Below, piece after piece: positions 11,378-28,116 of a DNA stretch of 34,006 bases. The stretch is from Acanthamoeba sp. SK_2022b (Eukaryota; Discosea; Longamoebia; Acanthamoebidae): assembly GCA_027943245.1 (NCBI GenBank), contig JANDJZ010000455.1, positions 1 to 34,006 of the forward strand. Reading direction: 5' to 3'. The notes beneath the pieces were generated by a model that had not been told where the DNA came from, did not search any database, and saw only the letters and a list, made by a program, of their open reading frames with translations. Within the stretch, counting starts at the first letter, position 1, and each line of letters begins with the position of its first letter. Made by a program: the position numbers and the translations under genes.

Positions 11378-13610
11378 ATGGACCCGCCCATCTATCTGTT
11401 GGATTCGAGTTCCGATTCTGACCTCGACAGCGACGATGCGATCGGGCCGTACTACGGCGCGCCGCCTGGCTGGGGCTATTACGACGTGGATTCCGATTCT
11501 GATTTGGATTCTTCAGACTCAAATGGCGATGACTTCTTCAATGGAGACCCTTTTGGCTTTCTTCCGCGTCTCATGTATGCCTTCCAACAGCAACACTTCC
11601 ATCGTCAGCACATACGTCAACGCCAGCACCGCTACATGCCTCCTGCTGGCAATGGAAGCAGACCCGAGTACAACGTCCACTACTCGCCCAACTCGGTCGC
11701 GAAATGCCAGAAATGCAAGAAGGGCATTCAGGAAGGTATGCACAGGCCTTTACGTATGCCATACCACACTCAGTCTTCTCATCGATCTTTCAAAAAAACA
11801 GGGGAGCTGAGATTCGCCGATGTGTTGGACTATGGCCTGCTGGGCATCTGTCCTGGCTCCAAATACACGCATCTGTCGTGCTTCACGCCGCGTAGCCTCA
11901 TCACCTCCCTCTACCAGCTGGCCGGCGTGTCGCAGCTGCAAGAAGAGGACAAGCAGGAGATCATTAAGCGTCTACAGGCCTGCAGCCGCTGGGGCCCACC
12001 AGGTTCGCCCCCCCTCTCTTTTCTTGACACTACTTGAAAGGCCAGAGAAGCTCACCCTCGTGTCTTGTTAGGCTGGCGCGCAGGCTCGAAGGAGGAGAAG
12101 CGAGCGATAGAACGGAGCATCCTCCTACTCAAGACGGTGCCCGTGCTGAAGCAGATGTGCTTGGAGAAGCGACTCAGGCGCACAGGCCGCAAGGGCGATC
12201 TCATCGAGCGTCTGCTCGACCACCAGGAGCTGCAGGAGCCCTGGATCCCGCCCGAACAGCCCAAGCCCGTGGTCGAGTGGCAGCTGGAGAAGGACGCCGG
12301 CCTGTTCGATGTGCTGCCTGAGGAAATGATCCTCAAGATCATTTCCTACCTCGGCCCCTCTGACTTTGCCCACTTGGCGACCGTCTCTCGGCACTTCAGT
12401 GGTTCGTTAGCCTTTCCTCCTCTGCTCCCCCCCCCCCCCAAACTACACTTTTCGTTCCGCTTACCGCTGTCGCTCCTCCTCTACCAGAATTTCTACAGGA
12501 AGACTTGCTGTGGAAGGACCTGTACGAACGCACGTGGCCCGAGGAGTTCAAGGTAGCCGAAGAAACTCTGCGGAAGAGGCGAAGGGAAGACGAAGAGAAG
12601 GAGGAGAAGGAGCGACAAGAGAAGGAGGAGAAGGAGCAAGAGAAAGAAGAGAGAAGGAGAAGGAAAAGGAGAAGGAGAGCGAAGGCGCGAGTGGCAAGAA
12701 GGAGAGCGCGGACACGGACGGAAGCGGTCCTCCGCCGGCCAAGAAGCAGAAGACGTCCCAAAGCGCCCCATCGTCGCCCTCGATGAGCACCGGTGCGGCC
12801 TTGCTCGAGGAAGGGGAAAGACTGCTGGGCGTGACGAGACTGCGCGACGCGCAGGGGCTCGGCTTCCCATTCCCTCCGTTCTTTGACTTCCTTCAGGTGA
12901 ACTCTCCCTCGCCTTGTCTTGTCGTGTGCTCCTAACAGCTCGCTGACCTCTTCTGTTGTGCTCGGTCCCTCTTACCAGTTCCCCGCGTTTCAGGCCAGGG
13001 AGAACGTGCCCCTCGTCGAGTCAGAAGAGGAGCGCGAAAAGGAGCCAAAGACGTGGAAGGAGAGGTTCTACGTTCAGCACCTCAATGCGCTCTTGGACCA
13101 ACGTTTCCAGTGGCCGCAAGAGACCTTCATGTACGGCCCTGTTGCTCTAAGTGTTAGGTTTCGTTTATTTAATTGTTCAATTAATTAATGTTGCTGGTCT
13201 TGGCCTTGCACATCTCACCGCTCCCGCGTGCCCACGCTTGCCGTGCCACGTAGGCTGCAAGACCTGCGCAGGGACTTGTGCCTGGGGCGGGGCGACTTCC
13301 TGCACGTCCTCCGTCGGTTCGACCTGGCGTGCCTCAAGGAGATCTGTAGGTACATAACACGTTCACACGCTCTTCTTGAGCTATCGTGCGAGAGATTTGT
13401 TAGTTGTAATTGCGTGCTCACTACATCGACGCTCCTAGGCTCTACGAAGTGGACCAAAGCGGTGCCACGACTTTCCCGCGAGCGACGCTGGTGGAGCGCA
13501 TCACGGAGGCCTTCTTCAGCGGCAAGATCAACAACTTCGACAAGATCATCGACGCCGTCAAGGACCGCAAGGCCCGCATCAAGGGCCACTGCCCCTTTGA
13601 ACCCTACTGA
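11378..13610 (+). CDS. PARP-type zinc finger, SAP and F-box protein (apparent frameshift inside)
   Basis: About seven exons give roughly 570 residues. Exon 1 encodes two Ser/Asp-rich acidic patches (residues about 9-22 and 38-54) and a His/Gln-rich stretch. Residues about 104-150 resemble a PARP-type zinc finger: the segment YSPNSVAKCQKCKKGIQEG, then GELRFADV, then YTHLSCF, giving C-x2-C...H-x2-C. A SAP-like DNA-binding helix pair follows (KTVPVLKQMCLEKRLRRTGR, KGDLIERLLDH), then an F-box (LFDVLPEEMILKIISYLGPS), and then LWKDLYERTWPEEFK. An F-box would dock to SKP1 in a cullin-1 ligase, so this may be a chromatin- or damage-directed substrate adaptor (inference). The next Lys/Glu coiled coil changes frame near 12640-12670. 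Downstream exons (to EICRLYEVDQSGATTFPRA and the stop at 13608) read cleanly after a one-base shift. Intron 13131 onward uses donor GTACGG. Confidence 0.82.
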
Positions 13611-13878
13611 CGCGCTCACGCCTCTTCTCCTTTACCGTGGCCGTCCGAGAGCCACGCGCGTGAGCCCAAAGCTGTGTACATAAACGTTGCCATTGGCGGC
13701 AACTTTGCAGGGATAGTTGTCATCGTTTCGGCTCCGCTCAGCCAGACAACTCTCGTTGCCCTTTTCTAAGATCGGATATCGCCTTATTGGCCAACCAACA
13801 ATGAGCCGATAGGTCAACAAAAAGAGTTGCACACGCGTGGGCGGCATTCTTCCGTAACATTGGTCCTCGAACTTGAGG

Positions 13879-15962
13879 ATGAAGATGACGGGTGCTTCGC
13901 TGGTTGTTGCGCTCCTGTGCCTCGCCTTGGCGTGCTGCTCCGCGACGTCGGCCGCGCCCGCCAGCGACCCCCAAACGAGCGCTGAACTCCTGCGGGAGAT
14001 GCTCGGGCCCCTCGCCCCGTTCGCCCCTCGCTCCCGCACGCCCGCCTCCCCCCACGACCTCGACGCCCTCGCCCAGGAGTTTGCCGCCACGGTAGAGCAC
14101 TTTTTATTTTATTAATTAATTTAGTTTATTAATTATTTTGTAAATTGGCTTTGGTTGGGTAGACACAGGCCAAGCGACAGGGCGGTGGAGTGCCATCGAG
14201 CATCACACCTGTGGTGATCGTGGCCTCGCTCATCGGGAGCAAGCTCCAGGCCCAGCTCGACGGCTACCGTTCTGAGTAAGTCCAGACGCTGCGTCCATCC
14301 ATTCACCACCGCTACGCTCTCCCATTCACCACTTGCGTGCACATCGGTGATGCAGGCACTGGTTCTGCCCCACCCAATGGAAGGAGTGGTTCACGCTCTG
14401 GGTCAGTTGGGAGGAGATGACACCGCCCCTGATCTACTGCTGGTTCGAGCGGATGGCGCTCCACTTCGACCAACGCAGCGGCCGCTCCTTCAACACCCCC
14501 GGTACCGCCTCTTCTCTCTGCCCTCTCCTCTCGACGTCTTGAGGTGGACTGACAGCGTGCGCGGGCGCGGGCGCGACAGGGGTGGAGGTTCGGTACGTGG
14601 ACTACGGCGGCGTAGATGGCGTGGCCTACCTCGACGACTCCCGCTCGATCCCGATCTGGAACGAGACGGTCTACCTCCTCGAGGCCCTCGGTTGGGAAGC
14701 CGGTTCGTCTGCCCCCCCCCCGACGCACTCACGCATACGGCCGTGGGTCGAGGCCGCATGGGCTTACCCTATGCGCGTGTGTGAATACAGGGAAGAACCT
14801 GCGAGGCGCGCCCTACGACTGGCGCTTCGGACCGGAGACGTGGGCGGCCGAGGACTGGCCTCGGCTTCGCAAGCTCATCGAGGAGACCTACGTCCTCAAC
14901 AACAACTCCAAGGGTATGTTCCCCCTTCGCCATTGACCCGGGTTGTTTTGTGGCGCTAACCAATCAAAAAAAAAAAAAAAGTGGCGGCGGTGTCGCTGTC
15001 GATGGGAGGTCCCTATTTCCTGGGCTTCTTGAATCAACAGACGCAGGCGTGGAAGGACAAGTATCTCCACTCATTCGTTTCGCTCGACGGCGCCTTTGGC
15101 GGAAGCCCCTCGGCGGCCTCGGCCCTCGTCGCCCTGGACGGTGATCCTCCCCGCCGCCATCTTCCCTCCTCCCTTATCTCTCGGCGAGCACGCCACCACA
15201 CTGGACCAGAATGCACGCATGCGCCTACCTGCTGCTGATTGTGTCGTGTCGTGCGCACGCTGAATGCTACAGGCTTTTGGTCATCGATGTTCGTGGACTC
15301 GGTGGCGATGCGAGCCCTCATCCAGAGCTGGCCGTCCATCATGTGGATGCTCCCGCTTAGCCAGGTTCGCCCGCTAATCCCGAAACCACAGCGTTTAGTG
15401 GCCGCTCACTCGCTCGTGTTTGACAACCGTGGCGATGGCGAGCAGATCTACGGGGAGGACTACGTGTGGGTGAGCACGCAGAACCCGCCCAAGAACTATA
15501 CCACGGCCGACTTTGCCCAGCTGCTGGCCGACGCCACCGGCCACAACGCCTCCCTCATCTTCCGCTCGCTCCAGGCCAACGGTACGCCTCTCCGCTCGCG
15601 CGACTGCATTGTTGGGACGCACGCTCAATCAGAGCTGTCGTTGGGGAATTTGGGGGTGGCAACGAACAGATTGGCTCAAGTTCGAGGCGCCGGGCGTGGA
15701 GTCCCACTGCTTCTTCGGCACCAACGTGCCCACGCCCTTGCGGAACACCTTTGCCACGAGCACGTTCGGCGGCAAGCCGGTGACGGTATTGGGCAACGGA
15801 GACGGCGTTGTGCCCGAGGCCGGTCTGCGGCTGCTGGAGAGGTGGGTGGGCAAGCAGGCGCAGCCCATCTACAGCTATCCCATCGACGGCCTCTATCACG
15901 GGTCGAGCGTGCAGAACAAGCAGGTGCTGCGCATGTTCCTCGAGATCCTCGCCTCCCACTAA
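13879..15962 (+). CDS. LCAT-family acyltransferase/phospholipase, copy 1
   Basis: This is a secreted or lysosomal alpha/beta-hydrolase of the lecithin:cholesterol acyltransferase family, which moves or releases acyl chains of phospholipids. Nine exons give about 465 residues. The N-terminus (MKMTG then ASLVVALLCLALACCSATS) is a signal peptide. Family blocks are SSITPVVIVASLIGSKLQAQ, NLRGAPYDWRFGP, the nucleophile SLSMGGPYFLGFL (Ser near residue 247), PPKNYTTADF, GNGDGVVPEAGL (catalytic Asp) and DGLYHGS (catalytic His). The elbow reads S-L-S-M-G-G, where the usual form is x-H-S-M-G-G, so the residue before the nucleophile is Leu. The start at 13879 gives the shortest clean signal peptide. The next gene is a tandem copy. 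Whether the product is a phospholipase A or an acyltransferase cannot be told from sequence alone. Confidence 0.93.
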
Positions 15963-16244
15963 CTAGCCAAGCTTATCAAACGATGTCCAGCTTATTTTGC
16001 CCGTGCGCCACACAATGTTGTGTGACGCCCAAAACTCTTATATTCTGTTTATTCGAACCAGTGTACAGCTGCGGCTGCATCAACATAAGCGGAGGGACAA
16101 ATGATATTTCACCATACACTCTGAGCTCGCGGATAAGGGCATATGGTGAGCTCGACCAAATTTGAGCGTTTTCGGGGCAGCCTTCCGTGCTAGCTAACAA
16201 CTCGTCTCGCACAGGAAAAGCTCAACGGGAGTTGTTTCCGGAAG

Positions 16245-17645
16245 ATGACAACGCCGACACGATTGGGTGAGCCAGGCAAGGCCTTGGCTCTCGTCCTCCT
16301 CCTGAGTCTCGCTTTTGCGTGCTTATCGTCAGCGCAGTTTGCCGACCACACGAATGACCAGCTGCTGCGCGGGATGCTCGGTCCCCTCGCCCCGTTCGCA
16401 CCTCGCCCCCTCCCGGCCAATGCCCTCAACGACCTCGACGCCCTTGTCAACGAGTTCGCTTCGGTACCGCGCCGCTTGCTTAGAAGATCTCATCTTTCCC
16501 CTATTCATATTTGGAAAAATGGTCATTATTTTTGTGTATGGGCCTTGCTTGTGGTAAATTGGGCCTTGCTTGTGGTCTAGGCGCAGGTCAAGCGACAGGG
16601 TGGTGGTGTGCCATCAAGCATCACGCCTGTGGTGATCGTGAGTGGCCTCATCGGGAGCAAGCTCCAGGCCCAGCTCGACGGATACCGCTCTGCGTACGTC
16701 CGCTGTTCTACTGCCACAACCGCCCGCCACCGTTTCTATTCACACGTGGCACAACCAACACCCTACCTCCATGCGCAGCCACTGGTATTGCGCCACAGAG
16801 TGGCAGGAGTGGTTCACGATCTGGGTCAACTGGGACGAGCTCATTACGCCCCTGGACTACTGCTGGTTTGAGCGGATGGCGCTCCACTTCGACCAACGCA
16901 GCGGCCGCTCCTTCAACACCCCCGGCACCGCCTCCTCTCTGCCCTGCCCCTCCTCTCGATGTCTGGAGGTGGACTGACAGCGCGCGGGCGCGGGCGCGAC
17001 AGGGGTGGAGATTCGGTACCTCGACTATGGCGGTGTCGATGGCGTGACCTACATCGATGACTCCCACTCGTTCGCCATCTGGAACGAGACGGCCTACCTC
17101 CTCGAAGCTCTCGGTTGGCAAGTCGGTTCGTCTGCCACCCCTACTCACTCACTCCCACAACTCGCGCGTTTGCCTGACCATTAGATGGGCGTGTGTCAAT
17201 GGACGGAGGACAGGGAAGAACTTGCGAGGCGCGCCCTACGACTGGCGCTTCGGACCGGCGACGTGGGCGGCCGAGGACTGGCCTCGGCTTCGCAAGCTCG
17301 TCGAGGAGACCTACGTCCTTAACAACAACTCCAAGGGTGCACGTCGAAGATAAAAACATCTTTTCGTTTTATTTATTGCGTTTATAATAACAACAATTTC
17401 CAACGGACGAACGAACAGTGGCGGCGGTGTCGCTGTCGATGGGAGGTCCCTACTTCCTGGGCTTCTTGAATCAACAGACACAGGCGTGGAAGGACAAGTA
17501 TCTCCATTCATTCGTTTCGTTCGACGGCGCCTTTGGCGGAAGCCCCTCCGCGATCTCGGCCCTCATCTCTCCCAGCGGTAGCTCCATCTGCCCCCGCGCC
17601 GCAACATGCTACCCATGCCCTTCAACACCACCCCACCCACTCTCA

Positions 17646-17728
<83 letters not shown>

Positions 17729-18443
17729 ACCTCAGTATTTACGTGAGCGGTGGGGATGGTGTGCAGGTTTTTGGTCCTCAAAGATCGGTGACCCGGTGGC
17801 GACGCGCGCCCTCATCCAGAGCTGGCCTTCGGTCGTAGGGATGCTTCCATTTGCCCAGGTTAGCGCACCACCCGCGGCTGCCCGCCAGCCCAACAAAGGG
17901 CAAAGCATTGGTAGACTCACTCGCTCGTGTTGTTGCGGCGATGGCGAGCAGATCTACGGGGAGGACTACGTGTGGGTGAGCACGCAGAACCCGCCCAAGA
18001 ACTACACCACGGCCGACTTTGCCCAGCTGCTGACCGACGCCACCGGCTTCAACGCCTCCCTCATCTTCCGCTCGCTCCAGGCCATTAGTACTCGCTCCCC
18101 CCTCCGCTCACACGCCATGCACCATGCTCAACCAGATCTCCTGCACGTAGATTGGTTCAACGCCGAGGCGCCGGGCGTGGAGTCTCACTGCTTTTTCGGC
18201 ACCAACGTGCCCACGCCCTTGTGGAACACCTTTGCCACGAAAGCGTTCGACGGCACGCCGGTGACGGTCATCGGCAACGGAGACGGCGTTGTGCCCGAGG
18301 CCGGTCTGCGGCTGCTGGAGAGGTGGGTGGGCAAGCAGGCGCAGCCCATCTACAGCTATCCCATCGATGGCCTCGTTCACGGGTCAGGCGTGCAGAACAA
18401 GCAGGTGCTGCGCATGTTCCTCGAGATCCTCGCCTCCCACTAG
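16245..18443 (+). CDS. LCAT-family acyltransferase/phospholipase, copy 2 (one GC-AG intron)
   Basis: This tandem paralogue of the gene at 13879 has the same exon layout and about 475 residues. It carries a signal peptide (KALALVLLLSLAFACLSSA), SSITPVVIVSGLIGSKLQAQ, NLRGAPYDWRFGP, the nucleophile elbow SLSMGGPYFLGFL, GNGDGVVPEAGL and DGLVHGS, so the Ser-Asp-His triad is intact. The exon with the nucleophile is almost identical in DNA to copy 1. The intron at 16925-17002 begins GC where copy 1 has GT. Unspliced, that intron runs into a stop at 16975-16977, so the gene needs GC-AG splicing to work. Another intron has grown a (CA)n array of about 80 bp. The coding sequence has otherwise been kept open, which argues for a working gene. 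Confidence 0.91.
17645..17725. repeat. (CA)n microsatellite in an LCAT copy 2 intron
   Basis: About 40 uninterrupted CA units sit in the intron between 17578 and 17765. The matching intron of copy 1 (15142-15271) has no such array. Confidence 0.96.
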
Positions 18444-19013
18444 CCTCTGTGGCCAACCTTACTCTTAGAAGAGAGGCACAAACCTTGAAGTTGTCGTCCT
18501 TCAACGGTTTGATTGCTTTCCTTTTTCCTTTTTAAAGGTCCTTTAAAAAGGAAAGATGCCGCGATGGGTTAAGGTGGCGGTGCTCCAAAAGTAGTTCTTA
18601 GAAAGGGGTTTCAATGCAACAAACCTGGATATCTGAAGTGCCCTTGAGGCTTTGGTTCCCCGCCGTTGGATAGTAGAGACACCAAGGTATGAAGAGGGAT
18701 GGCCTAGCACTAGCAAGTCCCGGATCTTGGATGGGTGGGCTCTCTGCGCTGTCTGGTCTGGTCTGGCAGTTCCGCGGGGCCCTAAGGTGGGCTGCCTTGC
18801 TGGACCGGATGGCCGGCTCCCTCTGAGTGAGGTTCTACGTCTATGCCTAGTTTACTGGTACAGACGTCGTCTACCCTGGTTGTTCCGCTCCCCAGCCTTC
18901 CCCCGCGCTGAGGCAGCCTGCTCCTTGTGCCGGAATGCAAAGCAGCTTGGCTAAAAAGAAACGTTGAATTTCTCACAACAGGCCAAAAGTCTAGCAATCC
19001 AACAACAATCCAC
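18444..19013. other. Unassigned spacer of atypical sequence
   Basis: These 570 bp follow LCAT copy 2 and precede the MRPS33-like gene. A perfect hairpin lies at 18524-18554. Beyond it the sequence has a more even base composition than the flanking exons, and I can give it no gene. A plus-strand frame at about 18588-18645 reads KGFQCNKPGYLKCP, loosely like a damaged retroelement zinc knuckle, but it is bounded by stops. It may be the relic of an inserted element, an untranslated leader with an intron (an ACAACAG acceptor-like site lies at 18975-18981), or a non-coding RNA. I cannot tell which. Confidence 0.4.
18524..18554. repeat. Perfect inverted repeat, 15-bp arms, 1-base spacer
   Basis: TTTCCTTTTTAAAGG (18524-18538) is followed by one T and then its exact reverse complement (18540-18554). 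It would form a tight hairpin or cruciform. It lies 80 bp after the stop of LCAT copy 2. Confidence 0.9.
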
Positions 19014-19358
19014 ATGGCGGTGTACCTCCGCAATCTGCGGCCGGTCTTCGAGACTAGCGCCAAGATCTTTGGGCAGCGCATCGGAAATGGGGCACATTCG
19101 GGCTTCAAATACCTGACGGCTCTGCGAAAGGGCGAGGCCATGATGAAGTGGTATCAGCAGGACCTCGAGCAGATGAAGTTCCCCGGATGGGTCTCCGACC
19201 GACGGGAGCGTAAGATTATTCGCGCTGCATCACGAGCGGAACGCGGCAAGCCTCCCCGTCCCAAGAAAGGTTTCGGTAAGATCGCCCTGCGCAGGGAGAA
19301 GGAGGAGAAGAGGCTCGCCGCCAAGGCGGCCAAGGGCGCCGGCAAGAAGAAGGCCTAA
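19014..19358 (+). CDS. Mitochondrial ribosomal protein S33-like
   Basis: This single-exon ORF gives 114 residues, close to the usual length of MRPS33 (yeast S27), a small-subunit protein of the mitochondrial ribosome. Matching features are an N-terminal block with LRPVFETSAKIFGQ, then GEAMMKWYQQDLEQMKFPGW, then SDRRERKIIRAASRAERGK, and a very basic tail (GKPPRPKKGFGK, then Lys/Ala/Arg repeats). The ATG at 19014 sits in a CAACAATCCACATGG context and starts the conserved part. An upstream in-frame ATG at 18927 would add 29 residues with no likeness to the family. The identification is from memory of the family pattern and is moderately sure. The gene converges with the KDM5 gene, with 200 bp between their stops. 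Confidence 0.78.
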   Translation: MAVYLRNLRPVFETSAKIFGQRIGNGAHSGFKYLTALRKGEAMMKWYQQDLEQMKFPGWVSDRRERKIIRAASRAERGKPPRPKKGFGKIALRREKEEKRLAAKAAKGAGKKKA

Positions 19359-19558
19359 AATGTTCCTACAACGCATGCACAAATTGAAACAATCAGCTCT
19401 CTTTTGCCTCCAGCTGCTTCATCTTCCATCCATTTTCTTCGAAACCAATCTTTCTAAAGCCCAGACAACAAGACAGACCCAAATTACATGGAAATGTACG
19501 GCCTTGTTGTATCCACACGAAACATTGGCATCCAGTACAGAAGCCAACCGTGCGTTCA

Positions 19559-24382
<4,824 letters not shown>

Positions 24383-25883
24383 ATGGAATCTGGTGCAGCC
24401 GTCCCTCCCAGCCATCCCTACCTCAAGGGTTTCGAGAACGTGGACATAGCTCGGTCGTTTATGTGGGTCGAAAGTCCGGCTGCAGACGAAGAAGATGAAC
24501 GGACCACATTGATGGAAGTGCCAGCGGAGACCCAGAGCGGACAGGAATCTCTCGTCGGCACACCGGTGGATGAGTTCCTCGCAAAGCTCCAGCACAACGC
24601 CGTCTGGCTGAGCAGCTTCGTCTCTCAGCTCTCGACCTGGCTTGCCACCAACAGCACGTTTGCCCTTTCGGCCGAGCAGATCTCCGACGAACAACCTGCA
24701 CCCTTTGCCGAAGAAGAGGTGCATGGTACGTACCGTACCTTTCTGCATCTATCTGTATGACCTCACGTATGATCTCATCAAATCGATCTCTTTTTTTACA
24801 GGCGAGATCTGGCAAGAGTGGGAATGGATCATGAGCGAGACAGAGAAGTTTGCCTTGCGCCGGACAAACGAAGACTCGGACTTGATCAAGAAGGAGCTCG
24901 AGGGGCTCCGCAATACTGCCAACGTGCTCAAGGCCCGCCCGGTCTTCCTCCAGCACGCCAAAAACCTCCTGCAAGCCACCCTATCCGCCGAAGATGTGCA
25001 CAAGCTGGCCACCCGTATCCTCGACTCCTCCAAACGGTACATGCCTCTCCACTGGCTCGGAGCTTCGGGCTCGCTCGTCGTGGTTGCCGTCTCCTCCGCG
25101 TCCGTTGCTCTAACATCGTTCGTGCCTTGCCATAGGTCCAAGGTGATCACCGACGTCGTGGCCGCCTATGCTCCTGAGTGGCTGCAGTTCATCAAAGAGC
25201 AACTCCTTTGCGACGAAGACAGCAACCTCGTCGCCACCTATCACGATTCGTACATCGAGACGCCCTACAGCAAGGGTACCCTTGTCCGCTTCTGCTCCGC
25301 CATGCTGCCCCGACTGCCCTCAGCTGACCTCCTCTCTCTTCTCTCCTTTCCCCAGGCGTCGTGGGCGGCATGAAGGAAACGGGCTGGCAGGCCAGCCACG
25401 GTCCCGGCGACTCGGGTCTGACGCATCACGTGCTGGGCGACATCACATGGGCCTTCTGGAAGACGGTCAACTCGTCCCTGCGCTGGTCGCTCGACAGGGA
25501 GCTCACCACCGAGGAGAGCAACGCCCTGGCCGAGAAGATAGCGGCCTGCCAGCCCAAGCTGGTCGATCTGTGGCTCGCCACCGTCAACAACAGGTACGCC
25601 CAACCTCCTTCCTTGCTGACACCGAGGCCTCGGTATGCTCACTTTCCTTTTCATTCGCTGGTTTCACAGCGAGACCGGGGTGGCCAACGAGGGCAAGCTT
25701 CCGGCGATCTGGGCGCAGGAGGCGAAGGAGAAGCAGGCCAAGCTGAACGAGATCAAGCGACTCGGTGCCAGCGCGCGCTACGAGTACACGCCGGTCACCA
25801 CCGTCTCGACGCAGCTCAACAGACAGAAGCTGGGCGAGCTGAGGAAGTTCCTGGAGGGCCGGCTCCAGTTCCGCACCAACTGA
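24383..25883 (+). CDS. Conserved-looking protein of unknown function
   Basis: Five exons with GT-AG introns at about 24727-24802, 25038-25136, 25276-25355 and 25594-25669 give about 370 residues. Every join keeps phase, so the gene is very likely real. I do not recognise the family. The protein has an acidic N-terminal region (residues about 34-70), a helical middle with EIWQEWEWIMSETEKFALRR and NVLKARPVFLQHAKNLLQAT, a Trp-rich segment (LGDITWAFWKTVNSSLRWSL) and a Lys/Glu-rich C-terminal helix. There is no signal peptide or clear membrane segment. It looks like a soluble, mainly helical protein. A candidate TATA box lies at 24268. It faces KDM5 head-to-head and converges with actin. Confidence 0.82.
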
Positions 25884-26468
25884 GCAACTCGAGGACCTGC
25901 CGATCAGATCACCAGCTGCGCGACGATCAACGCAACGCAAGCACTGTAGATAGGAAACACAAAAACGCAGCGGGAAGGACGACCGGACAGGCCAACGAGG
26001 AAAACAACCAAGCAAGCAAGCAACTAATAACGACCACGCGACTGATGAAGACGACGACATGGCTGTCGAGAGAGGTCTTCGCTTTATTTATTCATCCGGT
26101 TATTTATTCATCCTCATCCATGTATATAACTATCTGATGACGGCGACGGCGAGGAGGAAGCGTGGAGAGCGCGCGGCTTCAAGGTGGGGCTCACCGATGC
26201 TCTCTGTTCGCTCCGTCATCGCCGTCTTCTCTCTTTCTCCCCCCCCCCACTCTCGCTTTTTTCGTTTTATCTCTGTAAACTAGGCGGACCCATACAACTG
26301 GCAATGGCTACAGTAAAGCTTCCCCCTTCGTTTTTGGAGTCTTCTTGGTGGGTTGGGAGGTGAGCGGCAACAAGGAAATGGACCATGATGATGTTTGAAC
26401 ACACGTTGTGTGTATGTCTTGTTTTGATTGCTATGTACGAGGTTGTAAAGTTACAAAAGGCCTAGCGC
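25884..26468. other. Intergenic: convergent 3' flanks
   Basis: These 585 bp separate the stop of the unknown gene from the actin stop on the other strand. TTTATTTATT-type AT-rich stretches around 26080-26115 may hold polyadenylation signals for either transcript. A C9 run lies near 26240. I see no further gene. Confidence 0.5.

Positions 26469-28116
<1,648 letters not shown>

Noticed and set aside
15389..15454. Coding extension before IYGEDYVWV in LCAT copy 1
   Set aside because: The frame is open upstream, but in both copies the acceptor GCGAGCAG directly before ATCTACGGG joins in phase to the preceding CAG, and the upstream sequences of the two copies do not match.
18588..18645. Zinc-knuckle-like frame of a retroelement Gag
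   Set aside because: The first Cys and the His of a C-x2-C-x4-H-x4-C knuckle are missing and stops bound the frame. This is too weak to annotate as a mobile element.
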